A DNA stretch of 64,000 bases from Paraburkholderia guartelaensis (GTDB taxonomy: Bacteria; Pseudomonadota; Gammaproteobacteria; Burkholderiales; Burkholderiaceae), in NCBI RefSeq assembly GCF_004353905.1, contig NZ_SMOD01000001.1, forward strand, positions 434,001 to 498,000, in the 5' to 3' direction. A program made the position numbers and the translations under genes. The stretch's first letter is position 1; the number at the start of each line of letters is the position of its first letter. The notes under the pieces are model-generated. The model saw only the letters and a program-made list of their open reading frames with translations. It was not told the DNA's origin and made no database searches. Of the stretch, positions 36,914 to 47,052 are shown in pieces.

Positions 36914-37861
36914 TCACCGCGAAAGCGGGATCACGCGGATGGCGCTTGCCGTAGGGCTCGTGGACTTCGCGCGATCGACGACGTACAGCGTATGTCGGGC
37001 GTCGTCGATGGCGACGCCACGCGCGTCCTGGAAGTCATCGGCAAGGCTTGTGACAGTGCCATCCGGCTCGACGCGACACACGGCGTGCGCATGGCATTTC
37101 GTATAGAGCGTGCCGGCGCTGTCGATGGCGAGCAGGTCCGGACTCTCGACTTGCGCGACCATCGCGCCGCTTTGCGCAGGAACCGGCGCCTGCGCGGCGA
37201 GTAACACACGCAGGTCATACCGCAGAATCACATTCCTGCTCTGATCGGAGACCAGCAACGCGTCGCCGCGGACAGCGAGGCCAACCGGCTTTGTGAGGCC
37301 CGCGATCAGGTCGCGCTCGGTGGCTGCGTGCGTCGCCACGTCGTAGCTCACGAGGCTCACACCGCCCGTGATGGGCTGGCCGTCCCGCTTGATGAACCAG
37401 CTCGACAGCACGCGTCCCGGCCCGATCGGCGCAAGGCCCAACCTGCGCCGGTCGGTTGCGAGTCCGGTAAGCGGCTGCGCGCCGCCGTGCGAAGAAACGA
37501 TGAACAATGCACCGGTTTCGCCGAAGCCAAAACGCGCGACAAGCAGGGCGTCGGGTTGCGCGAGCACAAGCTGGCTGAGGCCGTTGGGCTGTCCTGGGAC
37601 GACCGGCACGTGCGCATAGGCTTCGTAGGTGCTGCGGTCCTGCGACCACAGGATGGCGTTGCTTCGATCATCGGTAATGAAAAGGCCGCCGTCGCCCGGA
37701 CTTACCGCGACGCCGTTTGGCTGGGCGCTGAGTTCGATGCGCGCGGGCGGGGTGCCGGGCGCAACATGGCAGCCGGCGACGAACACCACGAGTGCGCAGG
37801 CAACGAGCCGGCGCAGGACGCGGCCTGCCAGTGGGACTGAGGGCACTCCGGGCAGCGGCAT
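36914..37861 (-). CDS. Lipoprotein with NHL/SMP-30-like beta-propeller
   Basis: A 315-residue lipoprotein: signal ending in the lipobox VFVAGC, then repeated short beta-propeller units (NGVAVSPGDGGLFITDD, PVGLAVRGDALLVSDQ, DARGVAIDDARHTLYVVD). ATG 37861 is preferred because AGGAG lies six bases upstream; a GTG nine codons earlier is possible. The catalytic metal residues of true SMP-30 lactonases cannot be confirmed. Function is unknown. It converges on the GH127 operon and is divergent from modA. Confidence 0.8.
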   Translation of the reverse strand: MPLPGVPSVPLAGRVLRRLVACALVVFVAGCHVAPGTPPARIELSAQPNGVAVSPGDGGLFITDDRSNAILWSQDRSTYEAYAHVPVVPGQPNGLSQLVLAQPDALLVARFGFGETGALFIVSSHGGAQPLTGLATDRRRLGLAPIGPGRVLSSWFIKRDGQPITGGVSLVSYDVATHAATERDLIAGLTKPVGLAVRGDALLVSDQSRNVILRYDLRVLLAAQAPVPAQSGAMVAQVESPDLLAIDSAGTLYTKCHAHAVCRVEPDGTVTSLADDFQDARGVAIDDARHTLYVVDRAKSTSPTASAIRVIPLSR

Positions 37862-38071
37862 GGAGACTCCTGGCGGCACAGCGCGCACGGCCGCGTCGTG
37901 TTGTGAACGGGAACTCGATGGAGGTACCGGCGGATTTTACTTCGCCGCGCGTGACGTTACGTCGGCCGGCCACGCCTGTGGCCAGGCGCCATGGTCGCAT
38001 GCACTTCGTTGTATCCGTTGTAATATCTCGGGCGAGCGTATTACATTTCTTTCGAAAAGGAAAATCTGACC

Positions 38072-38854
38072 ATGCGCAATTCCCATCGCCCTCTGAGGCG
38101 CGCGTTGCTGATAGCCGGCGCCGCCATGCTTGCCGTCTGTTCGAACGCACGCGCCGACGAATTGATCGTGTCGGCCGCAGCGAGTCTCACGAACGCGTTC
38201 AAGGCCATCGGCGAAGCGTACGAACAGCAGCATCCGGGCACAAAGGTCCTGCTCAATTTCGGCGCCTCCGACGTGCTGATGCGGCAGATCGCGAAGGGCG
38301 CGCCAGCGGACGTATTCGCGTCGGCGGACCAGAAGGCCATGGACAAGGCCGTCGAGGAGAAGGTGGTCGACCCCGCTACGCGCCGGGATTTTGCCGCCAA
38401 CGCGCTAGTGCTGATCGTGCCGGCCGACAGCCGCTTTACGCCTGCGACGCTGAAGGACCTGACCTCGGCGGACATCAGACGCGTGGCCTATGGCGATCCG
38501 GCCTCCGTGCCGATCGGTCGGTACGCGCAGGGCGCACTTCAGGCGGCGGGCGTCTGGGACGCGGTGAGCGCGAAGAGCGTGCTTGCCTCCAACGTGAGGC
38601 AGAGCCTCGACTACGTGTCGCGCGGCGAAGTCGACGCGGGCTTCGTGTTCGCCACCGACGCGGCCATCATGCCCGATCGCGTGAAGGTCGCGCTCACTGT
38701 TCCCACGCAAACGGCCGTGACCTATCCCATTGCGCTCGTTGAAGGCAGCCGGCACGCGAGCGATGCCAAAGCCTTCATTGCGTACGTGCTGTCGGCCGAC
38801 GGCCAGGCCGTGCTCGCGAAGTACGGCTTCAAGCCCGCCGGCGCGGCGCACTGA
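38072..38854 (+). CDS. modA: Molybdate ABC transporter substrate-binding protein
   Basis: A 260-residue exported protein: signal peptide MRNSHRPLRRALLIAGAAMLAV...ARA, then LIVSAAASLTNAFKAIGEAYE, LLNFGASDVLMRQI, GAPADVFASADQKAMD and SVPIGRYAQGALQ, the pattern of ModA proteins that bind molybdate or tungstate. It is followed by modB after 16 bp and modC, so the importer is complete. Confidence 0.95.
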   Translation: MRNSHRPLRRALLIAGAAMLAVCSNARADELIVSAAASLTNAFKAIGEAYEQQHPGTKVLLNFGASDVLMRQIAKGAPADVFASADQKAMDKAVEEKVVDPATRRDFAANALVLIVPADSRFTPATLKDLTSADIRRVAYGDPASVPIGRYAQGALQAAGVWDAVSAKSVLASNVRQSLDYVSRGEVDAGFVFATDAAIMPDRVKVALTVPTQTAVTYPIALVEGSRHASDAKAFIAYVLSADGQAVLAKYGFKPAGAAH

Positions 38855-38870
38855 GCCGGAGCACCACGTC

Positions 38871-39545
38871 ATGGAGCAAGCCTGGATTCCCTTGTGGCTC
38901 TCGCTGAAAGTGGCGGGCTGGGCGACAGCGCTGAACGTCGTCTTTGGCGTGGCGGCGGGCTACGGTCTCGCGCGCTGGCGTTCCGGCGCGCGAGACGTGA
39001 TCGATTCGCTGCTGACCTTGCCGCTCGTGATGCCGCCTACGGTGCTCGGCTACTACCTGCTCGTGCTGCTCGGGCGGCGCGGCGTGATCGGCCGCTGGCT
39101 GGACAGCATCGGCATCCAGCTCGTGTTCACGTGGCAGGGTGCCGTCGTGGCGTCGATGCTGGTGGCCTTTCCGCTCGTGCTGAAATCGGCGCGCGCCGCG
39201 TTCGAATCGGTCGATCCGCAACTCGAGCGCGCCGCGCGCACACTCGGCATCAGCGAGACCGCCATCTTTTTTCGCGTGACGCTGCCCCTCGCCACGCGCG
39301 GCCTGCTTGCGGGCGCGCTGCTCGCATTCGCACGCGCCCTCGGCGAATTCGGCGCGACGCTCATGGTCGCCGGCAATCTGCCCGGCCGCACGCAAACACT
39401 TTCCGTCGCGATCTACGCCGCCGTGCAAGCGGGCGACGACAGCACAGCGAACTTTCTCGTGCTCGTCACCTCGGTCACGTGCGTCGTGATTCTCGTGCTT
39501 GCCGGGCGGCTCGTGCCGCAGCATACGTTGCTGACTTCGCGCTGA
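38871..39545 (+). CDS. modB: Molybdate ABC transporter permease
   Basis: A 224-residue five-helix membrane protein. LTLPLVMPPTVLGYYLL and the cytoplasmic loop RAARTLGISETAIFFRVTLPLA are typical of ModB. ATG 38871 is chosen since the longer frame reads back through modA. It is followed by modC after 5 bp. Confidence 0.95.
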   Translation: MEQAWIPLWLSLKVAGWATALNVVFGVAAGYGLARWRSGARDVIDSLLTLPLVMPPTVLGYYLLVLLGRRGVIGRWLDSIGIQLVFTWQGAVVASMLVAFPLVLKSARAAFESVDPQLERAARTLGISETAIFFRVTLPLATRGLLAGALLAFARALGEFGATLMVAGNLPGRTQTLSVAIYAAVQAGDDSTANFLVLVTSVTCVVILVLAGRLVPQHTLLTSR

Positions 39546-39550
39546 TCGAC

Positions 39551-40261
39551 ATGCCGCTGACCGTCGCCATCCGCAAGACGCTCGAAACGGCCGGACGCCG
39601 TTTCGCACTCGACGTCGCGTTCGAGACACACGCGCAGCGCGTCGTGCTGTTCGGTCCGTCCGGGTCGGGCAAGACGCTGACGCTGCAGGCCGTCGCGGGG
39701 CTGCTGCGCCCTGACGAAGGTCTGATCCGGCTCGATGAGCGAACGTTGTTCGACAGCGCGGGCGGCATCGATCTCAAGCCGCAGTTGCGCCGGATCGCCT
39801 ATCTGTTCCAGGACTATGCGCTGTTCCCGCATTTGAACGTGCGGCAGAACATCGCCTTCGGGCTGCACAGGGGCTGGTTCAATCCGGCGCGGCGCGATGC
39901 GCATCCCGACGTCGAATACTGGCTCGATGCGCTCGAACTGCGCCACGTGGCGGGCAGTCATCCCGTGCACCTCTCTGGCGGGCAGAAGCAGCGCGTCGCT
40001 CTCGCTCGCGCGCTCGTCCCGAAGCCGCAACTGTTGCTGCTCGACGAGCCGTTCTCGGCGCTCGATCACGCGCTGCGCGAACGCATGCGCAGCGAGCTAT
40101 CGGCCATGCTGACGCGTCTCGACATTCCCATGCTGCTCATCACGCACGATCCCGAAGATGTCGCCGCGTTCGGCGACGAGGTCGTGCGGTTCGTCGACGG
40201 GCATGTCGATCCGGAGGCCGGTGCGATCGTTTTCAGGCACGGCGTGCGTGCTATGCCCTAG
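39551..40261 (+). CDS. modC: Molybdate ABC transporter ATPase, short form
   Basis: A 236-residue ATPase: Walker A GPSGSGKT near residue 35, signature LSGGQKQR, Walker B LLLLDEPFSALD, and H-loop LLITHDPEDV. The C-terminal molybdate-binding TOBE domain of the roughly 350-residue E. coli ModC is absent, as in many short ModC proteins. ATG 39551 is 5 bp after modB. Its stop overlaps the convergent DUF779 gene by 4 bp. Confidence 0.92.
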   Translation: MPLTVAIRKTLETAGRRFALDVAFETHAQRVVLFGPSGSGKTLTLQAVAGLLRPDEGLIRLDERTLFDSAGGIDLKPQLRRIAYLFQDYALFPHLNVRQNIAFGLHRGWFNPARRDAHPDVEYWLDALELRHVAGSHPVHLSGGQKQRVALARALVPKPQLLLLDEPFSALDHALRERMRSELSAMLTRLDIPMLLITHDPEDVAAFGDEVVRFVDGHVDPEAGAIVFRHGVRAMP

Positions 40262-40647
40262 CTTTGTACACGCTCGACGGGATGACGTTCCAGCCACGCG
40301 GATTCGCTGTCGTCGAAGAGGCGGGAGCGGGTGAGGAAGCGCAGGCCGGTCGGACGTTCGAGCGAGAACATGCCGCCGTTGCCGGGCACGCAGTCGATGA
40401 TCAGTTGCGTATGCTGCCAGTATTCGAATTGCGATTCGCTCATGTAGAACGGCGCGCCCGCAATCTCGCCGAGCTTCACGTCCGAGCCGCCGACCATGAA
40501 CTCGCCGACGGGAAAGCACATCGGTGCGCTGCCGTCGCAGCAGCCGCCGGATTGATGAAAAAGCACCGGGCCATGCTCGGCCACGAGCTTTTCGATCAGC
40601 GTGATCGCGGCGGGCGTCGCGACGACGCGTTGCACTTCGTCGGTCAT
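40258..40647 (-). CDS. DUF779 protein associated with aldehyde dehydrogenase
   Basis: A 129-residue DUF779 protein: GPVLFHQSGGCCDGSAPMCF near residue 28 and a conserved YWQHTQLIIDCVPGNGGMFSLE region. Members usually sit beside AldB-type aldehyde dehydrogenase genes, as here, 56 bp downstream of one. The conserved Cys-Cys and Cys residues may bind metal. Biochemical function is not established. Confidence 0.9.
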   Translation of the reverse strand: MTDEVQRVVATPAAITLIEKLVAEHGPVLFHQSGGCCDGSAPMCFPVGEFMVGGSDVKLGEIAGAPFYMSESQFEYWQHTQLIIDCVPGNGGMFSLERPTGLRFLTRSRLFDDSESAWLERHPVERVQS

Positions 40648-40703
40648 GGCATGTCCTCGCGGGCCATGCGCCCCGCCCGCCAGGGCGAGGCGCCCGCACT
40701 CCG

Positions 40704-42224
40704 TTAGAAGAAACCGAGCGGCTTGTCGCTGTAGCTCACCAGCAGGTTTTTGGTCTGCTGATAATGGTCGAGCATCATCTTGTGATTCTCACGGCCGACG
40801 CCCGACTGCTTGTAGCCGCCGAACGCGGCGTGCGCGGGGTAGGCGTGATAGCAGTTGGTCCACACGCGGCCGGCCTGAATCGCCCGACCGAAGCGATAGG
40901 CGCGCGTGCCGTCCCGAGTCCAGATGCCGGCGCCGAGACCGTACAGGGTGTCGTTGGCGATCTGCAGCGCCTCTTCCTCGGTCTTGAACGTCGTGACTGA
41001 AACGACAGGCCCGAAGATCTCTTCCTGGAAGATCCGCATCCGGTTGTTGCCGCGGAAGACGGTCGGCTTCACGTAGTAGCCGTTCTTCAGCTCGCCATCA
41101 AATGCGTTGCGCGCGCCGCCCGTCAGGCACTCGGCGCCTTCCTGTTTGCCGAGATCGAGGTAGGAGAGAATCTTCTCCATTTGCTCCTGCGAAGCCTGCG
41201 CACCAATCATCGTCTTCGGATCGAGCGGATGGCCCTGCGCGATCGCGGCAACGCGCTTGAGCGCACGCTCCATGAAGCGGTCGTAGATTTTCTCGTCGAT
41301 GAGCGCGCGCGACGGGCACGTGCAGACCTCGCCCTGATTGAGCGCGAACATCGTGAATCCTTCCAGCGCCTTGTCGAAGAAGCTGTCGTCCTGCTCCATC
41401 ACGTCGGCGAAGAAGATGTTCGGGCTCTTGCCGCCCAGTTCCAGCGTCACGGGTATGAGGTTCTGGCTCGCATACTGCATGATGAGGCGGCCTGTGGTGG
41501 TCTCGCCCGTGAAGGCCACCTTCGCGACGCGCTTGTTCGAGGCAAGCGGTTTGCCCGCCTCCAGACCAAAGCCGTTCACCACGTTCACGACGCCGGGCGG
41601 CAGCAGATCCTCGATCAGCTCGATCAGCACGAGGATCGAGGCGGGCGTCTGCTCGGCGGGTTTGAGCACGACGCAGTTGCCGGCGGCGAGCGCGGGCGCG
41701 AGCTTCCATGTCGCCATCAGGATCGGGAAATTCCACGGAATGATCTGCCCCACCACGCCGAGCGGCTCGTGGAAGTGGTACGCGACCGTGTCGTCGTCGA
41801 TCTGCGAGATGGCGCCTTCCTGGGCGCGGATCGCGCTGGCGAAGTAGCGGAAGTGATCGATCGCGAGCGGAATGTCGGCCGCCATGCTCTCGCGCAGCGG
41901 CTTGCCGTTGTCGATGGTTTCCGCCACGGCGAGCCGCGTGAGATTGGCCTCGATGCGCTCGGCAATCTTGTTCAGCAGATTCGCGCGATCGGTAGGCGAG
42001 GTGCGGCCCCATGCGTCTTTCGCCTTGTGCGCGGCGTCGAGCGCGAGTTCGATATCGGCTTCGCGCGAACGGGGAATGGAGGTGAACGGCTCGCCCGTGA
42101 TTGGCGAGATGTTGTCGAAGTACTCGTTGCCGGCGGGCTTGACCCACTGGCCGCCGATAAAGTTCTCGTACTGTTTGCGGAAGGGATATTCGGTGGTGAG
42201 GTACTGCAGTTCTGCGTGGTTCAT
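40704..42224 (-). CDS. NAD-dependent aldehyde dehydrogenase, AldB/ExaC-like
   Basis: A 506-residue enzyme oxidising short aldehydes such as acetaldehyde to acids. Motifs: [30 protein letters not shown] for [17 protein letters not shown] with the general-base Glu, and catalytic Cys301 in [12 protein letters not shown]. The N-terminus ([20 protein letters not shown]) is typical of the AldB/AcoD/ExaC group. It is transcribed with DUF779 and lies 176 bp downstream of formate dehydrogenase on the same strand. Confidence 0.93.
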   Translation of the reverse strand: MNHAELQYLTTEYPFRKQYENFIGGQWVKPAGNEYFDNISPITGEPFTSIPRSREADIELALDAAHKAKDAWGRTSPTDRANLLNKIAERIEANLTRLAVAETIDNGKPLRESMAADIPLAIDHFRYFASAIRAQEGAISQIDDDTVAYHFHEPLGVVGQIIPWNFPILMATWKLAPALAAGNCVVLKPAEQTPASILVLIELIEDLLPPGVVNVVNGFGLEAGKPLASNKRVAKVAFTGETTTGRLIMQYASQNLIPVTLELGGKSPNIFFADVMEQDDSFFDKALEGFTMFALNQGEVCTCPSRALIDEKIYDRFMERALKRVAAIAQGHPLDPKTMIGAQASQEQMEKILSYLDLGKQEGAECLTGGARNAFDGELKNGYYVKPTVFRGNNRMRIFQEEIFGPVVSVTTFKTEEEALQIANDTLYGLGAGIWTRDGTRAYRFGRAIQAGRVWTNCYHAYPAHAAFGGYKQSGVGRENHKMMLDHYQQTKNLLVSYSDKPLGFF

Positions 42225-42400
42225 GGGCGTGCTCCTCGCATGTCGACGGGACAGGTGTTCCGCTTTCCGTTATATCGCAAGGAATATTACGCGCCTCTAC
42301 GGCGATTTTTCGAAGTTTCGATTTTGCGCTGCACAAGCCGGAGTCGGGCCGGTACGGTGGGAGGCCGCGCGCTCGCCTGCGCGACGCACGGCCTCGGGGA

Positions 42401-43603
42401 CTACGCCGGCTGATAGCGGCTCGCTTCCTCCGACCCTGTCGTCGCGTTGCCGGCGCTGTACGAATGCGCGCCGACACCCGCGAGACGTCCGCCATCGACG
42501 ATCAGATACTCGTCGCGAATCGGCTTGCCGGCGAACCAGCATTCGAGAATCTCGCGCGTGCCTGCCGCGTAGCGTGCCTGCGCCGAGAGCGTCGTGCCGG
42601 ACGTATGCGGCGTCATGCCCTGATGCGGCATGCTGCGCCACGGATGGTCGCGCGGCGCCGGTTGCGGGAACCAGACGTCGCCCGCGTAACCGGCGAGCTG
42701 GCCGCTTTCCAGCGCACTCACGATGGCGTCGCGATCGCAGATCTTGCCGCGCGCGGTGTTGATGATGTACGCGCCGCGCTTCATTTTCGCGATCATCTTC
42801 GCGTCGAACAGGTGTTCCGTTTCCGGATGCAGCGGACAGTTGATCGTCACCACGTCGCACACGCTGACCATCGACTCGACGCTCGGGTGCCACGTCAGGT
42901 TCAGTTCGCGCTCGACCTGCTCGGGCAGGCGATGGCGGTCGGTGTAGTGGAGCTTGACGTCGAAGGGTTTCAGGCGGCGCAGTACCGCGGTGCCGATGCG
43001 GCCCGCGGCGACGGTGCCAACGTGCATGCCCTCGAGGTCGTAGGCTCGCGCGACGCAGTCGGCGATATTCCAGCCGCCTTGCTTCACCCACTCGTGCGAC
43101 GGCAGATAGTTGCGTACCTGCGAGAGGATCATCATCACGACGTGTTCCGCCACGCTGATGCTGTTGCTGTACGTGACTTCCGCCACGGTGATGCCGCGCT
43201 CCACCGCGGCCTGCAGGTCCACATGGTCCGAGCCAATCCCTGCCGTGAGCGCGAGCTTCAGCTTCGGCGCCTTCGCGATGCGCTCGGCCGTGAGATAGGC
43301 AGGCCAGAACGGCTGTGAGATCACGACTTCGGCGTCGGCGAGTTCCTTTTCGAAACGCGAGTCCGGGCCGTCCTTGTCCGACGTGACGACGAGCGTGTGG
43401 CCTTGCGACTCGAGGTAACGGCGCAGGCCCAGTTCCCCCGAGACGCTGCCGAGCATCTCGCCGGGCGTGAAGTCGATGGCCTTGGGCGTCGGCGCGCTCT
43501 GGCCGTCGTGATAGCGGGTGATGGTGGGGACTGTATCGCGCGCATAGCGTTTCGGCATGCCGTCTACGGGGTCGTCGTACAGGACGCACAAGACTTTGGC
43601 CAT
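42401..43603 (-). CDS. fdh: NAD-dependent formate dehydrogenase
   Basis: A 400-residue metal-free formate dehydrogenase of the D-2-hydroxyacid dehydrogenase fold, very like the 401-residue Pseudomonas sp. 101 enzyme. Visible are QPFWPAYLTAERI, TAGIGSDHVDL, the nucleotide loop GTVAAGRIG, the catalytic Arg in NTARGKICDRD and the catalytic His in TPHTSGTTLSAQARYAAG. It oxidises formate to CO2 with NADH formation. It can finish the formaldehyde route whose operon lies at 1.7-4.6 kb. The LysR gene upstream on the same strand is a likely regulator. Confidence 0.95.
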   Translation of the reverse strand: MAKVLCVLYDDPVDGMPKRYARDTVPTITRYHDGQSAPTPKAIDFTPGEMLGSVSGELGLRRYLESQGHTLVVTSDKDGPDSRFEKELADAEVVISQPFWPAYLTAERIAKAPKLKLALTAGIGSDHVDLQAAVERGITVAEVTYSNSISVAEHVVMMILSQVRNYLPSHEWVKQGGWNIADCVARAYDLEGMHVGTVAAGRIGTAVLRRLKPFDVKLHYTDRHRLPEQVERELNLTWHPSVESMVSVCDVVTINCPLHPETEHLFDAKMIAKMKRGAYIINTARGKICDRDAIVSALESGQLAGYAGDVWFPQPAPRDHPWRSMPHQGMTPHTSGTTLSAQARYAAGTREILECWFAGKPIRDEYLIVDGGRLAGVGAHSYSAGNATTGSEEASRYQPA

Positions 43604-43829
43604 GATGTCTCACTCCATGATTGAAGGCTGGATCGGATGGCGGCGTGGACGGCCTCGCGGCCGTTCTGCCGGTTGCTCGATCGTTCGGTTTGCGAATGAT
43701 CGATGGCCAGAGTGTTGTCGAGGCGTGGCGACGGGTCCAATTGTTTGGAAAGATGATCTGATAACCGCCGCTTATGAAGACGGGCGAACACGCGCGCGGG
43801 CAGGGCGCCCGCGCGCGTCGGACGGTGAA

Positions 43830-44747
43830 TCAGGTGCTTTCGAGCAGCGCGTCGAAGCGGCTTTGCAGGTCGGTGCGTTGTGCCGCTTCCCACATGGCGG
43901 AAACGAGCAGCGGCATGACGGGCGTATTGCGCGTGATGAGGCCGATTTCGCGCGTGAGTTCCGGCTTGAGCAGGGTGGCGGCGAAGAGGCCGTTGCCGGG
44001 CACGCTGCCGAGCAGGCTGTGCGGCAAGACGCTGTGCATACGCACATGCTGAACCGTGGAGGTGAGCGCGAGCAGCGAGTCGGCTTCGGCGACGACGGTG
44101 GGCTGTACACCGGCCCGCCGGAACGCCGCGTTGATGACCTGACGGTTCTGCATCGATGCATCGAGCAGGCACAGGTCGAGGCCACCCATCGCGTCCCAGC
44201 GGTCGAGGCCCGCGCATGCGCCCTCGCCGCAACCGGCGGGCGACATGAGGACATAGCGTTCCCGATACAGTCGCGAGACCGCGAAGCCGGCCTGCACTTC
44301 GTTGTCGAGATAGGTGAAGCCGATGTCGAGTTCGAAGTCGTCGAGCTGGCGCAGGATGGCGTCCGAACTCAGCGAGCGCAGCGAGTAGCGGATGCCTGCG
44401 TGCTCCGCGCGGCAACTGGCGAGCAACAGGCTGACGACGGGCAGGGTGGTCGGAATCACGCCGACGCGCAAGGTGCCGCTAAGCGACACCCGCGCGGCCG
44501 ACGCGTCCTGGCGCATGTGCTCGAGCGTGGCGAGCGTCTGCCGCGCCCAGCCCAGTACGCGGGTTCCCTCTTCGGTGAAGCCAAGAAAACGCCGGCCGCG
44601 CCGCACGATGACGAGACCGAGTTCGTCTTCGAGGCTGCGGATTGCAGAAGACAGCGCCGGCTGGGAGACGTTGCAGGCTTCGGCAGCGCGCGCGAAATGC
44701 TGCTCGCGCGCGAGCGTGACGAGATAGTTGAGCTGGCGGATGAACAT
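43830..44747 (-). CDS. LysR-family regulator upstream of formate dehydrogenase
   Basis: A 305-residue LysR protein: helix-turn-helix in the first 60 residues (HFARAAEACNVSQPALSSAI) and a substrate-binding domain from about 90. It is in line with formate dehydrogenase (226 bp apart) on the minus strand, which is unlike the usual divergent arrangement, so control of that gene is plausible but not certain. Confidence 0.92.
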   Translation of the reverse strand: MFIRQLNYLVTLAREQHFARAAEACNVSQPALSSAIRSLEDELGLVIVRRGRRFLGFTEEGTRVLGWARQTLATLEHMRQDASAARVSLSGTLRVGVIPTTLPVVSLLLASCRAEHAGIRYSLRSLSSDAILRQLDDFELDIGFTYLDNEVQAGFAVSRLYRERYVLMSPAGCGEGACAGLDRWDAMGGLDLCLLDASMQNRQVINAAFRRAGVQPTVVAEADSLLALTSTVQHVRMHSVLPHSLLGSVPGNGLFAATLLKPELTREIGLITRNTPVMPLLVSAMWEAAQRTDLQSRFDALLEST

Positions 44748-44781
44748 CCGTTGCCGCTCGCGTGACCGGCGCTCGATGCGC

Positions 44782-45441
44782 CTACGCGAGCAGGTCCTCG
44801 TAGAATGCGCCGAAAGGACGGGTGGGGTGCGCGATCTGGATTTCGAGAATCCACAGCCCCGCCGCCGGGACTGTTTCGAACTCGCCGAGATCGCCGGCCT
44901 TGTAGATGGCGTGCGGGAAGTCGCTCACGCGGTGGCCCTTGATGTCGATGTTCAGGCGCCAGCCGTACGCTCGCGCGCGGGCCGCCGCATAGTCGTAGAG
45001 TGCAATGCCGCTGCATCCGGTGCTCCGCCAGTGCATGGCCACTTCTTCGTAGATCGTTTTGACGTCGCGCGCGCAGCGCTGCATGTCAGGATCGCTGCCG
45101 GTGACGAATGTGGCGCCCGCGTCGCCTTCGTGCTGGTTCCACACGACGCCAAGGTCGATGAAAAAGATGTCGCTCGCGCCAAGAACGGGATCGCCTTCGG
45201 AGCGCTCCTTGAAAATGCGCAGGGTGTTCTCGCCGAAGCGGATCAGCACGGGATGCCAGATGCGGTCCATGCCCAGCGCCTGCAGGATGGCCTTGCCTTG
45301 CGCGTTGGCTTCCGACTCGCGCATGCCGGGTTGAATGGCAGCCGCAATCTGCTCGACTGCCTGCCAGGTCATCACGCGTGCGTGCTCCATGCCTGCGGGC
45401 GAAAATTTTTCTCCGACCGCCTCTTTGTTGCCAGTGTTCAC
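44782..45441 (-). CDS. M24-family (aminopeptidase P-like) metallopeptidase
   Basis: A 219-residue short M24 protein. Metal ligands are recognisable: Asp in DIFFIDLGVVWN, Asp in HEGDAGATF, His in GHRVSDFPHA, Glu in LEIQIAHP, with a final Glu near the C-terminus. It lacks the N-terminal domain of full-length Xaa-Pro peptidases. GTG 45441 with GGAG nine bases ahead is taken as start; the much longer frame upstream runs antisense through the M20 gene. It is divergent from that hydrolase, suggesting a shared role in using amino-acid derivatives. Confidence 0.82.
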   Translation of the reverse strand: MNTGNKEAVGEKFSPAGMEHARVMTWQAVEQIAAAIQPGMRESEANAQGKAILQALGMDRIWHPVLIRFGENTLRIFKERSEGDPVLGASDIFFIDLGVVWNQHEGDAGATFVTGSDPDMQRCARDVKTIYEEVAMHWRSTGCSGIALYDYAAARARAYGWRLNIDIKGHRVSDFPHAIYKAGDLGEFETVPAAGLWILEIQIAHPTRPFGAFYEDLLA

Positions 45442-45702
45442 CTGATATTGCTCCAGTTGTCTCGCTGTCGTCGCGCGGGGAATCCTGGCCTCGTCGCGCA
45501 ACGGTGCCGCGGGGACTGAAGCCGGAATCGTTATATTCTCGCGTATATTTCGGCTGGTTGACAACCGTGATCGTGGGGACCTCGCCTCGCTCGTTCGCGG
45601 AACCCAGGACGCCGCATGCTTTCGTCCGATGCATGACGATGAAGTCGAGCGTGCGCTGGTTTCAGGCGCTGCTATGCTCGGTGCTTTTCGGGAGCGTGCA
45701 AG

Positions 45703-46926
45703 ATGATCTTCGTGAACCAGCAAAGACTCTGGGATACGCTGATGGAGATGGCGGCAATCGGCGCGACCGCGCACGGCGGCAGTTGTCGGCTGGCGCTGAC
45801 CGACGATGACGTGCAGGGCCGGCGGTGCTTCATGCGCTGGTGCGAGGAAGCCGGCTGCGAAATCCGCATCGATCCGATCGGCAACGTGTTCGCGCGGCGG
45901 CCAGGCACGCAGCCCGACGCCCCCGCCGTGATGTGCGGCAGTCATCTCGACACACAACCGCTCGGCGGCCGCTTCGACGGCGTGTACGGCGTGCTCGCGG
46001 GTCTCGAGGCCATTCGCACGCTCAACGAGCTTGGCATCGCGACGCGGCATCCGATCGACGTCGTCGCGTGGACCAATGAAGAGGGCTCGCGCTTCACGCC
46101 AGGCATGATGGGCTCCGCGGTCTACGCCGGCGCGCTGGATCTCGATACGGCACGCGAGCGGCCCTGCATGCAGACCGGCGTGCGGCTCGGCGATGAACTC
46201 GAGCGCACCGGATTTGCCGGTCGTGCGCGCGAGCAGCAGTTGCCGAAAGCCTATTTCGAAGCCCATATCGAGCAAGGTCCGGTGCTGGAGAATGCGGGCG
46301 TACCGATCGGCGTCGTGACCGGCGTGCAGGGCATGTACGAACTCGATGTGACGGTGACCGGCTTCGAATCGCACGCGGGCACGACGCCGATGAGCGTGCG
46401 CAAAGATGCGATGGGCGCAGCGGCCGCGATGATCGCCGCGATCATCGAGCACGGCCATGGGTTCGATGCCGATGCCCGCGTGACCGTAGGGCATGTGGCC
46501 TGCCAGCCGAATTCGCCGAGCACGATACCCGGGCTCGTCAAGTTTAGTCTCGACATTCGCCACCCATCGCGGCCGGCGCTGCAACGGCTCGTCGCCGACA
46601 TCGAAGCGATTTGCCTCCAGCGCACCGCGCTGCGCGGAACGAGCGTGCAGGTGCAGACGGTCGCCGAGTATGATCCGGTGGTCTTCGACGCCGAATGTGT
46701 TACGCGTGTGCGCGAGGCGGCGACCGCCGCCGGTTATCCCTGGATGGAGATGTGCAGCGGCGCGGGGCACGACGCGGTGAACCTCTCATACGTTGCGCCG
46801 AGCGCGATGGTGTTTGTTCCGTGCAAGGCCGGACTCAGCCACAACGAGGCGGAAGACGCCGACCCGGTGCACCTCGCGCAAGGGGCATCGGTGCTGGCGA
46901 ATCTGCTGGCAGATTGCGCACGCTAG
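45703..46926 (+). CDS. M20-family N-carbamoyl-amino-acid / ureidoglycine-type amidohydrolase
   Basis: A 407-residue zinc hydrolase of the hydantoinase/carbamoylase family (HyuC, allantoate amidohydrolase, beta-ureidopropionase). Motifs: GSHLDTQPLGGRFDGVYGV, AWTNEEGSRFTPGMMGS, EAHIEQGPVLE and the C-terminal SGAGHDAVNLSYVAPSAMVFVP. GGGAG lies before ATG. Specificity cannot be decided among N-carbamoyl amino acids, allantoate or ureidopropionate. No transporter or hydantoinase gene is adjacent. Confidence 0.92.
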   Translation: MIFVNQQRLWDTLMEMAAIGATAHGGSCRLALTDDDVQGRRCFMRWCEEAGCEIRIDPIGNVFARRPGTQPDAPAVMCGSHLDTQPLGGRFDGVYGVLAGLEAIRTLNELGIATRHPIDVVAWTNEEGSRFTPGMMGSAVYAGALDLDTARERPCMQTGVRLGDELERTGFAGRAREQQLPKAYFEAHIEQGPVLENAGVPIGVVTGVQGMYELDVTVTGFESHAGTTPMSVRKDAMGAAAAMIAAIIEHGHGFDADARVTVGHVACQPNSPSTIPGLVKFSLDIRHPSRPALQRLVADIEAICLQRTALRGTSVQVQTVAEYDPVVFDAECVTRVREAATAAGYPWMEMCSGAGHDAVNLSYVAPSAMVFVPCKAGLSHNEAEDADPVHLAQGASVLANLLADCAR

Positions 46927-47052
46927 CGGATTAAGCCGTGTGGCAGGTCGCTCACCGCGCCGATCAGGGATCGTACCCCTGGCGGGACGGTTCGGGCATG
47001 GCGTATGCGAAAACGCGGGGATCTCACGCGTTTATTCGACGGGAGCAAACCC

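Noticed and set aside
37995..38040. A possible ModE operator upstream of modA
   Set aside because: CGTTGTAT and ATATCTCG are faintly like the ModE arms, but symmetry and spacing are poor and no modE is in the window.
38894..40261. A 455-residue frame that would fuse an N-terminal extension to ModC
   Set aside because: The extension is modB read in another frame. ModC proper begins at ATG 39551.
44782..46770. A 662-residue minus-strand frame extending the M24 peptidase
   Set aside because: The upstream 440 residues are antisense to the M20 hydrolase. GTG 45441 has a ribosome-binding site and begins the real protein.
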